In this document: one piece after another, positions 13,236-25,352 of the stretch | How positions within the stretch are numbered: position 1 is the first letter of the stretch | How the letters are laid out: each line of letters opens with the position of its first letter | From: Alnus glutinosa | Lineage: Eukaryota; Streptophyta; Magnoliopsida; Fagales; Betulaceae | Assembly: GCF_958979055.1 (NCBI RefSeq) | Contig: NC_084890.1 | Coordinates: 28,317,116-28,381,115 of the forward strand | Length of the DNA: 64,000 bases | Reading direction: 5' to 3' | The notes under the pieces: model-generated | Seen by the model: only the letters and a program-made list of their open reading frames with translations | Told to the model about the DNA's origin: nothing | Databases searched by the model: none | Made by a program: the position numbers and the translations under genes

Positions 13236-14570
13236 TCAATTGCTAATCATTGGTTCCCCTTTTACTTGATTGTCTATTGTAAGAATGTGTTCCAAGGTTT
13301 CCATCCATGCAGTAGATGACACCCTTTTGGGGAAAAGTTTGCTAAATACTCCCTCATGGGTGGAAACCAAATGAAATCACATTTCCCTCTTCATGTATAT
13401 TAGCCACAAAAAAAAAAAAAGTAGGAGTGAATGTATGCTACTTTCTAAGGGAATAATAAATAGATTAATAAATAACACTTTTCTCTTTACTCTTTAACCT
13501 TAAGCATTTAGAGTAACCTTTCAATTAACATATTTTCAGAGTCAAACATCATGCATTCAAGCCATAGCATCACCACCCACCTCCACCATCAAGGCCATAA
13601 TTGCCTTTTCCAAGACCATCACCACCCTGGTCACCAATACCAACTCCACTAAATGTGTGTTGCTGTGCATCCTAAATTAGTTATTTTTTACTAATGTGAC
13701 TCTCTTTTTTTTTTTGTAATACGGATGATTGTTCCTCAAAGGATAAAAATTATTCAAATCACCTAATTCAAAAGAGAAAACCCAAAATGTATTCAAAAAG
13801 CCTTCAATTTCAGAATTCTTTGTCAATTGACTCATCAATTTGCACTCGACTACGTGGCCGGATTGCAGATAATAAGATTTACTTATCAAAAAAGATAATA
13901 AGATTCGTCGGTATATATTAAAATTGAAAGGACTTTCAAAAAATAAAAAATTGAAAGGTGCAAATAAGATGCAATATTATTTATGAGTAACCGAATAACC
14001 GCTGCATCAACTCTGCTTATAAGAAAAACCAATAAATAAATAATTTTTTTTAAAAAAAAAAAAAAAACTAAAAATTGTGCTTTTTAATTGTAAAATCCGA
14101 CTAAATGAAAATTGGGAAATTTTAAATTTAAAAAATTAAAAATTAAAATTAAAGTAGAAACAGCATATCAACTTACTGCAAAGCAAGAATCGTAGAACCC
14201 ATGTCCAAAAACACCAAAATTTTCAAGTAATAGCAAACGGAAATCAAAGTCAACCAGTGATTTACAACGCCAAAGTCAGTCAAAGTAGAAGAATTTCAAG
14301 CAGAGAAAACCAAAACAAATTGAAAGAAAGAAAGCAAAACCCATAATTAAAACCAAGCCATGAACTTAAACCCTAGAGAGACGAAGCTCAAATGACAGTT
14401 ATACAGTGAAACCACCATTCCACACAGCAAAAACAACATTGAAAAAACAGAATCAGCAACAAAAAAGATTCCGCCAACAGTAAATAAATCTTTAATTAGC
14501 TGAAACCAAAAGGAAAAAAGCAAGAAAATCTACAATAAACTGTGAAATGAAAAGAAGAAAATACGCGTAC

Positions 14571-14650
14571 CTGCAGAGAAGAGAGTCTCTCTCTCTTTCT
14601 CTCTCTCTCTTTGCGAAGTCTTTAACTTCCACGAACGGTCATACAGTGGT
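14571..14650 (-). other. SSP4: 5'-UTR exon of the phosphatase gene
   Basis: On the minus strand a GA-rich leader ends TCTTCTCTGCAG/GTACGCG at 14571, a consensus donor. The matching acceptor lies somewhere just upstream of the start codon at 12487. A (CT)n tract at 14,585-14,612 reads as GA repeats in the leader. The transcription start is not visible. Confidence 0.6.
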
Positions 14651-14940
14651 GATGTCGGCTTGTGTTGGATCACACGGACGGCTGAGATGGGATACTAAGG
14701 GACTGGTCTGGGCCAGTGGGAATACGCCACGTGAATGGGGAGCCAGCTCAACGTGAAGCAATGACACGTGCAGGTTCGCGGAAAGATAGGAAAGGAGGGA
14801 AGCTCTTGTGGTCCACGTCCTTCTTCAGCGCGTGTATTGCAACCCCCTTTCAAATGGGTGGGTTGAACTCCCTAACCCGACCCGTAGTACCTTCCCGAAT
14901 CGACCCGCAGGAACCCTGCTTTTAGGTAGCAGAAGTGCGG
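14650..14940. promoter_or_regulatory. candidate divergent promoter with two G-boxes
   Basis: CACGTG occurs at 14728-14733 (as CCACGTGA) and at 14765-14770 (as ACACGTGC). TGGGC lies at 14709-14713. The segment separates the minus-strand phosphatase leader from a plus-strand leader-like exon and is GC-richer than its surroundings. G-boxes are bound by bZIP and bHLH/PIF factors, so light or ABA input is possible. This is an inference from sequence only. Confidence 0.5.
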
Positions 14941-15073
14941 AGATGGTTTGGTTTTTGCCAAACCCTCGTTCTTCTACGCTTCTCTTCACCCCGCAGCAGC
15001 TCTTCCTCCTCATCTTCTTCAATTCCCTCTGAAGCTCTCACTCTTGTTCTCGTTCTAAGGCGTCGAAATTAGG
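14940..15073 (+). other. candidate plus-strand 5'-UTR exon
   Basis: A pyrimidine-rich leader-like stretch ends at GTCGAAATTAGG/GTTTGT. Telo-box motifs TTAGGGTTT lie at 15069-15077 and 15189-15197. It could be an old first exon of the proteasome gene, separated from it by the LINE, or the remnant of another gene. No coding exon follows before the LINE. Confidence 0.4.
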
Positions 15074-15399
15074 GTTTGTTTGGTTGCTTTCTGATTTATC
15101 AATTGGCTTTCTGATGTTTCAATCGGTGATAACGCTTTTTTCTTTTCTTTTTTTTTCTTTTTTTTTCGTGCATGTGCTTTTTTGAATCTTAGGGTTTGAT
15201 TGAGCTTTTAGAGAAGAATGGAATTTTTGGAAGGGTATTTATTTTTTGGTGAAGATCTTTGTATTTTTTTTTATAAGTAAAAATTAAATAAAAAGTGCAT
15301 AGGAGTACAACCCTAGTACACAGGAAGTATACAAGAGTGTCCCTAATTAGAGGAAATAAATGAATAGAAAAGTAAAAAATCAGCAAACGATATACTACT

Positions 15400-18300
15400 T
15401 GGACTTATGCGCCGACACCCACAAATATAACATATTAATCACATTTCTACAAAGAGCCACAACCGGTACCTCCACATCCTTAAAAAGCCTAGAATTTCTC
15501 TCAGACCACAAAACACATAAAGGAACCTGCTTTCAAATACGGTTAACAGGACCACGACCCAGCAAAGTGTCACAACCACTCAATAAATCCAAAAAACTAC
15601 TACGCATAACACACTCCACCCTGAACAAGCAATAAAAAGAACTCCAAACAATCCGAGTCACGTCACAATGAAAAATAAGGTGATCAACAGATTCCTGATG
15701 CTTCTTACACATAACACACCACTCTACCACCATAATACCACGCCTACGTAAATTGTCATGTTTTAAATCTTTCCTAAATCCGCTATCCAAACAAAAAATG
15801 CTACCCGCTTTGGAGCTTTAACACGCCAAATACCCTTTCAAGGAAAATAAGCCGCATTGTAACAAACTTAAGCTTTATAGAAAGTCTTCACTTCAAAATT
15901 CCTCATCTTAGAAAGATTCCACACCACCCTATCAACCTCCCCATGCCGAATCCGAATAGAGTATAACTGTTCAAAGAAGGACATCACCATCTCTACCTCC
16001 CAATCCTGAGCATAGCGCGTAAACAGAACATTCTATTGAGCCACGCCTCCTACCACAGACAAATTATCCACCACCCAAGTATCTGGAGAACGAGCCATAG
16101 AGTACAAAGCTAGATAGCAAAGCTTGAGAGGCCTGTCCCCACACCATAAATCATGTCAAAAGCGAATATGAGACCCCTCACCTACCTCGAAACGCAAGTA
16201 TTTTGCTACATTATCCCACCCCCTTCGAATAAACTTCCAAACACTCACACCATAAGACCCCATCACCGGTAATAAACTCCAACCTCCCCTTACACTCTCA
16301 TACTTCACATCAATCACTGATATCCACAAAGCATCGCATTCCTGAGAAAACCTCCACATTCACTTCCTCAATAAGGCTTAATTAAAATTAATAACATTAC
16401 GAACTCCCAATCCACCAGCCTTGATTGGAGAACAAACCCAATGCCAGTTGACCAAATGAAATTTAGTCTCATCCCCCGTACCACTACACAGAAACTTCCT
16501 TTAAAGCCGCTCCAGTTTCTTGGCTACACTCACAGGAATAGGGAATAGAGATAAATAATAAGTATGAATGCTATAACTATGAATCAACGTTACCCTACTA
16601 CCCTTGGATAAATAAAGCTTCTTCCAATTAGTCAACTTTCTCTCCACCTTCTCAATAACCCCATTCAAAATAGAAAGAGATTTAAAAGACACCCCCAATG
16701 GCATACCCAAATGTGTCATCGGCAGAGACCCAATTCTACAACCCAAAATGTATGCCGAAGACTCCACATCAACCATCTCGCCAATAGGGACCAATTCGGA
16801 TTTGCCTAAATTGATCCTCAACCCTGACACCGCTTCAAAACATAAAAATGTACACCTCAAATTTTGAACATGCCCAGCCTGAGCTCCACAAAAAATTTAG
16901 GTATCATCAGCAAACAACAAATGATTCACCACTAAAACTTTATTATCCATGATGCCCATCGAGAAACCTGACAACGAGCCTTGGAGCATAAACGCATTCA
17001 ACATCCTACTAAGCGCTTTCATAACCACCACAAACAGCAAAGGAGAAAGAGGATCACCTTGCCTAATCCCCTATGAGCTCTAAAAGAAACCTGTTGGCGA
17101 GCCATTAAGCAAAATGGAAAATTTTACAGTAGAAATGCAAAATTTAATCCATTTCCTCCACCTCTCCCCAAACCCACACCTCTAAAGCATGTAGAGTAAG
17201 AAATCTCAGTTCACGTGATCATATGCTTTTTCCAAATCCAGCTTGCATAATAACCCAACCTCCCTCGACCATATTTGGCTATCCAGGTATTCGTTGGCTA
17301 TAAGAACTGAATCCAAGATATGCCGACCACCAACAAAGGCATTATGAGAGCTCGAAATTATTTTTTCCAACATTGATTTGAGCCTGTTAGCAAGGACCTT
17401 ATAAATCATTTTGTAAACCCCTCCCACCAAACTGATAGGCCTAAAGTCCTTAACCTCCACCGCGTCTGCCTTCTTAGGAATTAAGGAAACAAAAGTTACA
17501 TTCAAACTGCTCTCAAACTGGCAGCTATTATGAAATTTTGAAAAAACCGCCATAATATCTTGTTTGAGAACCCCCCCCCCCCCCCCCCAACATTTCTGAA
17601 AGAAAGCCATAGAAAAGCCATCTGGACCCAAAGCCTTATCCCCCGTTCATCTCCCGCACCACCTCCTATACCTCCTGCTCCTCAAAGACACGTTCCAACC
17701 AGAGACACTCATCTGCATCAATGGAAGAGAAAGAATCCCATCCAACCTAGGCCGCCACGAACTCTGCTCGATATACAAAGTGTCATAATAATTTACAATG
17801 TGATCCTTAATCTCCACCAAATTAGTAGACCTAGCTCCATTAATCCTCAGAGCTCCCACATGATTGTACCCCCGATGTGAATTTGCCACCCTATGAAAGA
17901 ATTTAGTGTTATTATCCTCTTCCTTTAGCCACAAAGCCCGAGACTTTTGCCTCCAATTAACCTCCTTAAACAGGAGTGTTTTTTCCAGCTCCTTGATCAT
18001 GTCTGACTTCCGTACCTGCTCCTCCTCCACTAGCCCCAAGACTCCTCAATACACTCCAACTCTTTAATACCTTCCAATAATTCCTTCTTCTTCTTTCCCA
18101 CATCACCGAAGACCTTCGCATTCCATTTCTTCAAATTCGCCTTTAAAGCTTTTAACTTATTTGCCAGCACATAACTTGGCAGACCTTGGAAATCATATGA
18201 CTCCCACCAATGTTGCACTTATTCCACAAAACCATCGGATTTAAGCCACATGTGTTCCACAATCCAACAGCAAAGGGAAATGGTCCGATAAAAGTCTAGG

Positions 18301-18951
18301 CAATCGTCGTTGTGATATATCAAGGTAATGTTCTTCCCACTTCAGAGAAAGCAAAAACCTATCAATTTTAGACCATACTTGGTTATTGAACCAAGTAAAC
18401 TGCCCTCCATGAAGAGGAATATCTACCAAACTCTGCCCATGTATGAACTCTGAAAAGTCTTCCATAGCCACAGAAAAACCACATGCACCTGATCGCTCAC
18501 TCAGAAACCGCACCACATTAAAGTCTCCCCCAAAGCGCCACGGCCTATCCCACCAACTCATCAATCCAGCCATCTCATTCCACAACACCATCCTCTCCCC
18601 ATCATCATTAGGCCCATACACACCCCCAAACGCCCACATAAAATTGTCATCAGCGTTACGCAATGAAATAGCTAAGGTATACCGTCCCACACATTCATCC
18701 ACCTTCTCCACAACCCTCATATCTCACATAATCAGAATTCTACCTGACACCCCACTAGCCCCCATATAACACCAATCCACATGTTGGCAACCCCACAAAC
18801 TTTGAACCATTGCTCTAGTAATGACTTCCATTTTTATCCCCACCAAACACACCAAATCAACCTTCCAATCTCTAATGAGCCCTTTAATACATAATCTTTT
18901 ATCCAACTCATTTATCCCCCTTACATTTCAAGATAGTATTTTGAGCTTCAT
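15400..18951 (-). pseudogene. LINE ORF2: endonuclease, reverse transcriptase, zinc knuckle
   Basis: It begins with ATG at 18951 (MKLKIL, then a stop where the family has Trp). The endonuclease domain (about 18.9-18.25 kb) keeps GGDFN and LSDHFPL, but the catalytic Glu of the QExK motif reads Gly (LVGIKME). Reverse transcriptase covers about 17.63-16.5 kb, with [35 protein letters not shown] and FADDT at 16900-16914, then a stop. The C-terminal C-C-H-C knuckle (WCVMCKKHQESVDHLIFHC) is at about 15.73-15.67 kb. An 18-base C run at 17571-17588 is read as glycines. At least six stops or frame breaks are present, so it is not functional. Confidence 0.88.
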
Positions 18952-19024
18952 TAATACACGTCAAGTCCCTTTGGCCTTTCACTCCTAAAACTGTGGTAAC
19001 CATAGCCAAAGAATCAACCAAGGA

Positions 19025-20859
19025 TTAGACTCGCCTGACTTCAATTAGTTCAAACAATGCCAACAATTTATATTTATATTGGTCACATGACACTCCTTTG
19101 AAGTAACCTTTCACCCTCTCCATCACCCATCTAGGAGACACACTTGAACTTGAGTCTTTGTCCATCTCAACTACCAAAGGCATAACCGAAATGGGGCCAA
19201 TGCCCTCCAAATCATCGCTTACTCCACCATCTACAATTTCAAAACTGAATTCAGATCGGACAACGACAGAGGACAGCTCCTTTGAGTCCTCCGGCTCTCT
19301 AGGATTGCATGTATAAGAAAATTCCTCCCCCCCCCCCATATGCATCCAACTCCCTTCCTCCCTCCCAAATTAAGTTCAACCCTCTAACTGGGCTCAAGCT
19401 GGATCACCGGGTTTGAGATTTTGGGATAAATACCTTCATTCTCCCCATTAGGTTCTTCGGTAACACCTCCAGTGATCCTCGGCTCTCCTATAACTTTTTC
19501 CACAACCACGCGGCTCACTTCCTCCCCTGTGCCTAAACTGAGCAATCCCGGCTCTCCGTTTTTAACCTCAAGACCAGTAGATAGATCCCCTTCACAGCTA
19601 GGTTCCTCCATTTCGAGCTCCTCCACCACACAATCTTCCTCTTTCCTTTTTCCTCTCCTCGACCTGCTCAATCCCTGTACCAGTGCATCTTTCCGGCAAA
19701 ACCGGGGAACTCGACCCTGCCACTTGCACCCTGCTAGCAAGCTCGACCTTCCCACGCCAAGTGAAGGAACATCCTGCTCTGTCAACACCGCCCTATCCGG
19801 TTGGAGAGCGCCAGAGGTTGCGGGGGCACTTGCTCTGTTTCAGTGCACATTTCTGGCAAACCCTTGGAACATAACCCTGCCAATAACACCCTGCCAGCAA
19901 GCCTAACCTTCATACTTCCAGGTGAAATAACAGCTTGCTCTATCAGGACCACCCTATCCAGCTGAAGAGTTGGCGCCAGCGGTTGCCTAGTCATTTGCTG
20001 CCACTGTGTTGTCACCTTACGTGGAGAGGGCCTAGAGTAAACACACGTGAGCTCACCTTCACGCTTGTCGTTGGTCATAAGGTCCTTGAGTTTTAATCGT
20101 TCAACATGGGCCTTATTTCCCTGCCCCCTATCTTCTAACCCACTTGAATTCGCATTTGCATTCACACAGCCCAACTCCAAAAGGCTCAACCAACTCTCAA
20201 CTTCTGCCTTGAAATGACGAAGGAAAGACTTCAATTCCTCCATATTTTTTGCCTCGTCAATATTGTGTTTCAAACAGTTTCCCATAATAGAAACGACTGA
20301 CCGATTTGAAAACATAACTTCCATTTCTTCTGCGTGATCGTCGGCCTCAAGCAAAGGGACTTCCTTTTCTGGCCCCGTCCAAATGTCCCTACTGCCCCAT
20401 GCTTTCAACTGGAACGCCTACTCTGGACGGCGTCTTTCCTCCTAGCACCACCGCATAGGACTGACCTTCCCAACCTAGACCTATAGCTTTCGGTGCTACT
20501 TTCAGTGCTGCATCAATTTTCCTTCCAGCAGCTGTTCTGTCGGCTTGGTGCTTTGCATGATAGGTGCTCAACTTTTGAAGTTGCACCCAAACATTCAACC
20601 AACCCTTCCTATCGCTCCCTTTCGGAATCACCACGTAACTACGTCGTCCTCCTCCACCATATTCTGACAGTTCAATGAACTGGCCATGCTTATTCTTTCT
20701 ACGCAGCACCACATAGATAGTGCAACCCAGTCGGAAAGTTCTCCACTTACTGTTATCTTCTTCTCCCTTGGATAGCCTTTCCATTGCTTGCATCAGCCAA
20801 ACCAAGCTGGACCATCCTAAGATAACCGCCCAAAACAAGTGTCTACTCCTTTCGGCCAA
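19025..20859 (-). pseudogene. LINE ORF1-like region
   Basis: Overlapping minus frames 20859-20389, 20408-19782, 19788-19384 and 19345-19025 read as one broken protein. The first part carries a plant LINE-associated domain (GCTIYVVLRRKN, YVVIPKGSDRKGW). The rest is polar and Glu-rich. It lies directly upstream of ORF2 in the element's own direction. Its role in plants is not well defined; nucleic-acid binding is assumed for ORF1 proteins. Confidence 0.7.
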
Positions 20860-21047
20860 CTGAACCCCGCCACTAACCTCAGATAGGAATTAAAAGGACT
20901 TCGAGTCCACATAGCAATAGTCAAGATAGCCCATACCATCCCCGAGATGCTGCCCATAAAAGCTCACTCCTAGTTGAAACAAAATTTTGGTTCTTCTCCT
21001 CCACAAATACCCTCAAGTGCTACCCCTGCACTCACATGCTACCCCTC

Positions 21048-21084
<37 letters not shown>

Positions 21085-21803
21085 ACTAAGCTTGGTATTC
21101 TTAGTGAAGATCTTTGTATTTGTGGTCAGAGTTCTATTCTAGTTTCATTTTACCTATTTCTTGTGTATGTTATAGTGTGTTCTTTTGTGGGAAGAAATTT
21201 TTTTCTTTTTTCCTTCTATTTTGGTAACCCTGTAACAATTTTGTTGTTTCCGTGCCCACCCCTAATCGAAGCTACATAAAAGTTGGATCTAATCACCACA
21301 TCAAAATTTACCTTCATAGATATATGAGGAGGAGGCTTTCATTGGTACCCTTAATCATATTTCCCCCAAGCTTGATTGCGAGAGTTCACAATCATCCTTA
21401 TTTGCGTTAGGAGAAAATGTACATTCACTTGTGTGGAATTATGCACCACTTAATTGAACCAAATAAGATCCATAGCTTTTAGTAATGCTGTGTCACGTAT
21501 CTTTTAAGATTACCATTGAAGATTTGAAGGAAAAACATGCTGATAGCTGAAATAGATTTTTAGAATTTGATTTGCAGTTGGAATTGGCCACCTTCAAATG
21601 AGTATTACAAGAGATCTATGTATTTACTTCATCAAATGTGAAGATATAAAATAAATTAATAAAAAGAACAAAACAAAAGTAAAGAACTGAATATGGGCTC
21701 AAGAATAGAAAGACGACTAGTCGCTCGACCTAACATGTCGTGTCCGTGTTGTTTAGTTTGATTATCCACAAAACATGTTGTTGATGAGTGATGAAAAGCT
21801 AAT

Positions 21804-21876
21804 TGCGGTGAACATGGATCGAACATGTGACCTTCAGATCTTCAGTCTAACACTCTCCCAACTGAGCTATCTCTGC
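21804..21876 (-). tRNA. tRNA-Phe(GAA)-like gene, probably decaying
   Basis: The 73-base minus-strand sequence folds as a tRNA: GCAGAGA start, ATAGCTCAGTTGGGAGAG D arm, CTGAAGA anticodon loop (GAA, Phe), TTCGATC T loop and ACCGCA end. Compared with the plant tRNA-Phe I remember, nearly all differences are C-to-T or G-to-A at CpG sites. The T stem still pairs, but the acceptor stem has two mismatches (A-C and A-A). A TTTT terminator lies about 6 bases downstream. It may be transcribed or may be a pseudogene. Confidence 0.75.
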
Positions 21877-22282
21877 TTGTTGATTTAATCTGAATATAAA
21901 CTTCCTTGACTTAGGTAACACAATTTTGTTTTTCAATTTAAACTATAAATATACTCTTTCGGACACTAGTGCTTTCAAGCATGGTTTCCTCGTGATGAAT
22001 TGCTCTATTACTTGAGTTTTATAAAGAAACAACTCTCTCTTTCTATCTTGTTAAGGATGAATTTCCAAAACCAAAAGTAAAGCACCCATCCACAAACTAA
22101 CCAACATAAAATGATTTGTTGGTCATGGATAGGAGAAAAAACCTTTAAATTTTTTTTAAAACAAAATCCAAAAAAAACCAAAAAAAAAAAACCAAAAACA
22201 AATGCTGCCTTTGATAGAACATTGCTAACGGTGATTCGTTATTGAAAATTATATGCCTGATATAGTGTATCTATGGTTGTTA

Positions 22283-22612
22283 AATACAAAAATGATGTCC
22301 TAATTTTTGTGTCGATTAGTATCTTTTTTTCCTTCTGTATTATATATTTTAGATCTAATTTCAATTGAAACTAGACTTGTTAGGATTAAGACATGAGTCC
22401 CTTGTGTCTAGTTATAGGACACGTGTAATACAAAAATGATGCCCTAAGTTTTGTACCTATTAGTATAGTTTCTTCCTTCTGTATTGCTTTATATATGTGT
22501 ATGTATATGTATACATATTACATACGTATCAAATTAGACTAACGGATTAAGACATTTTTTTTGTAAGTGTTAGGATTAAGACATGTGTTACTTGTTTCCT
22601 GTTATGGGACAC
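22283..22612. repeat. imperfect tandem duplication upstream of the proteasome promoter
   Basis: Two units begin AATACAAAAATGATG (22283 and 22427, 144 apart). Each ends with a GTTAGGATTAAGACATG... TTATAGGACAC-type segment. A third copy of that end segment lies at 27,968-28,009, just left of the hAT-like element. Confidence 0.7.
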
Positions 22613-22635
22613 CAGATCCACAATTTCATACTTTC

Positions 22636-22690
22636 TGGGCCTCTTTCTTGGGCTACTTAAACTTTGTTGGGCCTGATAAATATAGGCCCA
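22636..22690 (+). promoter_or_regulatory. PAC1: cluster of four TGGGC motifs, proposed proteasome gene promoter
   Basis: TGGGC occurs at 22636-22640, 22649-22653 and 22668-22672, and its complement GCCCA at 22686-22690. A TATA-like GATAAATATA overlaps the last pair. TGGGC is the core of the proteasome-related cis element described in Arabidopsis proteasome genes and linked to NAC53/NAC78. It also forms part of site II elements in growth-linked genes. The link to this gene is inferred. Confidence 0.6.
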
Positions 22691-22704
22691 ATATCTTGTG
22701 AAAT

Positions 22705-22762
22705 ACAAATAGCCCTCCCCACAATCCCCAAATCGACAATTCTGCCCTGCTTCTCCTCCAAG
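22705..22762 (+). other. PAC1: proposed 5'-UTR exon of PAC1
   Basis: A short leader ending TTCTCCTCCAAG/GTATGT at 22762 has a strong donor. The next good acceptor in front of a start codon is TTTGTGTCAG at 30881-30890, eleven bases before the PAC1 ATG. Joining them makes an 8,128-base leader intron (22763-30890). The start of the exon is estimated from the TATA-like box. Confidence 0.55.
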
Positions 22763-24638
22763 GTATGTCTTTCTTCTTCTTCCTTCCTAGCTTTGCTCTC
22801 TCAATGGATGCTTTGATCTTGTTCTCTTTTTTCCTTTTTTCTCCTCTCAATGCCTGAATCATGCTGTGTTTGTAAATGGGTGTGCTTTGCTTTTGGGTGT
22901 GGAAGTTCAAACTTAATAAGATTCAAGAGAGAATCAGATTCATTGGAAAAGCAAGTAGATTAATTGATCTCCGAAAAATTCAAGGGTTGCTATAAGGCCT
23001 GTGTGGAATCAGTATTTAACAGATACCATCACCCAAATCTCTTGAGAATCACTACCTTCAACCAAGCGTTGTTTTCTCTTTTTGACCCTTAGGATTTCCC
23101 AGTAGGAAGTTTTATGTGAAGATCTCAGTGGGTCTGAGTAGGCAGTTGGTGAAGTTTTGTTTGAAATAACTAAGTATGAAAGGCGTGCCTTTATAGCGTA
23201 GAGGTTGTGTATTTGTGGGAACTTAGCTTTTTCGAGGTTATTTATATGACTTTACGTGAATCTTGATGGGAGATTATGTTGGAGTTTCACGTCGAGTAAT
23301 ACCAACAAACCCATATTAACTTTTGTTAAAGTGGTGTATCAAACATGCTATATCAAGGTATGCCTTGGAGACTTCCCAGGTGATTATCTCCCCAAATAGG
23401 TTAAATATGTTATGTTCGTTTGCACTTTTCACTTCTTGACTATGCTAGAAGAAGCTAGATTTTTGTTGCCAAAAAGGTAAATGGGGGAAAAAAACATAGA
23501 TTGTATGGATTTGGTAATACAATGTTGGTGAAGATAATCATGATGTGGTCCAATCTACGTAATTCTATCATTAGAATCCTTAATTTTGTTGAGTAAGTAG
23601 TATGCAACCAAGTAAATTTATATATTCAGAACATATTTACATCAATTCTATTTTTTTTTTTTTTGATAAGTAAGAGAATTTTATTAAAAAAGCGTAAGGT
23701 GCCCCTAAGTACACAGATAGTATACAGAGGAACATCCCAGCTAGCCCACAAAAAAACCCTAGAAAACCCACAAAGACCCACAATTTCTAATTTTACAAGT
23801 ATAACTTCCAGAAATATAAAAGTAGCTTTATGTGGATACTGTATGACAAACTCATTAGCAGTGCTACTGTGTATATAATAGTGCCTTCGTACCTCTTTTG
23901 ATGTCTTTGAAGTTTTGAGGACCGTGAAAGAACTTTGGAGGAGGTTAAGACTTCATTTTTCAGTACCCTGTATCTTTGGACAGCTACTTTGTTTCTCCTT
24001 TAGTGATTAGTTACCATGATTTATGTTTCTTTTTGCTCCTAGAGTCCTACTAGCTAGGTAGTCTTGTGTACCCGGGGGCGTCTTACATTTCAATTTATAG
24101 CTCAATTACTTGTAAAAAAAAATAGACCCTGAAAGAAATTTTGTGACAATATGTTCTCTTATTGCAGTTCCATTAGAAATGCAAGTTTCATATTGGGTCT
24201 GCAGCTTCCATTTACCTTGGAATACATCCTTCTGCTGTCATTTTCCAATTGTAAGCAAAAAACTTTTGTCAGTTACCGGAGCCTGTTTCTAATTCTTAAT
24301 AACTGCGGACCCTGGAGCCAGTTCCCGGTTTTGGCTAATAACCGGGAACTACCTCCGGGTTTACACCACTACCGCAGATAGAGCAGCTGAACCACTTATA
24401 GCAAAGTTAGCTCCATTTGTGAAATTTGGCCCTAGAGATTCTAGGTATGGGGTCAAATAACCTGTGTCCCAACTTTCGCCTGTAAATCAAGTAAATTACA
24501 TGGATCGCTAAATTAGAACTCAATGGATTTGGCTTGAATCCAGTTTCAACAGGGGCAGAATCAATGTTTTTTATATGGGGTCCAAACCTACATAAATGCT
24601 AAGAGTAGTTAAATAGAAAGCTAAATCATCTAGCCATC
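22763..24638. other. proposed PAC1 leader intron, left part
   Basis: No coding sequence recognised. It holds the LINE tail described separately and a second tail-like piece near 24,070-24,122 (GGGGGCGTCTTACATTTC, then ACTTGTAAAAAAAAA). Open frames at 23,663-23,878 and 24,151-24,381 have no support. Confidence 0.5.
23648..23900 (-). mobile_element. truncated LINE tail, minus orientation
   Basis: A T run followed by GATAAGTAAGAGAATTTT and AAGCGTAAGGTGCCCC, then AAGTACACAGATAGTATAC, is the reverse complement of the LINE 3'-end motifs at 8.7 kb and 15.27 kb. The right border and target-site duplication were not found. Confidence 0.65.
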
Positions 24639-24708
24639 TAGGGTGTAGCGCCCCAGTTTTTAAAACATATTTTTATCAAATAAAATAATGGAAAGGCCAT
24701 TTCATTTT

Positions 24709-24713
<5 letters not shown>

Positions 24714-24794
<81 letters not shown>
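24714..24794. repeat. (TA)n microsatellite, about 40 units
   Basis: An uninterrupted AT dinucleotide run inside the solo LTR, about 75 bases left of the caulimovirid fragment. Confidence 0.97.
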
Positions 24795-24797
<3 letters not shown>

Positions 24798-24869
24798 ACA
24801 CTTGCAGGAAAGAAGAAGAAGAAATATAATGAGAGAGGAAAGGCAATAGTTGCCCCTTAATTAATTTGA

Positions 24870-25352
24870 GATCTTCAGACCTTGAAAGGGTTAAGATCAT
24901 GGTTGGGCGTTATCAATTATGCCAGGAGCTACATTCAAAATTGCGGGACATTATTGGGACCACTCTACAACAAGCTGGGCACACACGGAGATAAAAGATG
25001 GAAGGAATCTGATTTCCAGCTAGTACGCCAAGTAAAAGAGAAGGTGAGGACAGATGGATGCATGGAAGGATAGGGAGGTGTGTGCAAGTGGAGGACCTCA
25101 AAAGGAGCGTCCAAAGGAGAAGAAAAGGTATGTGCCTACGTAAGTGGGAAGTTCCCTGTTCCAAAGGGGACCATAGATGCTGAGATATTCGCGGTAATGG
25201 AGTCCTTGGAATCATTAAAGATATATTATCTTGATAAAGAAGAGGTCACCATCAGGTCAGACTGTCAAGCAATAATCTCCTTCCACAACAAACAATCGAT
25301 GCACAAGCCATCAAGGGTTAGGTGGCTGAATTTTTGTGACTATATTAGTTAA
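24870..25352 (+). pseudogene. endogenous caulimovirid (plant pararetrovirus) RT/RNase H fragment
   Basis: A plus-strand frame shows the connection region typical of Caulimoviridae (LGVINYARSYI, GTLLGPLYNK, then a KEKVR stretch) and RNase H (TDGC with the first catalytic Asp; EVTIRSDCQAII; KPSRVRW). Ty3/gypsy elements lack this NYARSYI form. The copy is defective: about twenty residues between the two parts are missing, and a TAG at 25071-25073 interrupts the start of RNase H. Only about 480 bases are present, with no movement, coat or protease part. The genus cannot be told. Confidence 0.8.

Larger units (their letters stand above)
15249..21121 (-). mobile_element. near full-length L1-clade LINE, dead, with 18-bp target-site duplication
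   Basis: GTGAAGATCTTTGTATTT at 15249-15266 is repeated at 21104-21121, so the element spans 15267-21103 (5.8 kb). The left end is a T run, the poly(A) tail of a minus-strand element. The right end holds a (GA)n tract (about 21,052-21,081), probably in its 5' UTR. Inside are ORF1-like and ORF2-like regions, both broken. The empty site reads as ordinary intron-like sequence that joins well across the insertion. Confidence 0.9.
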
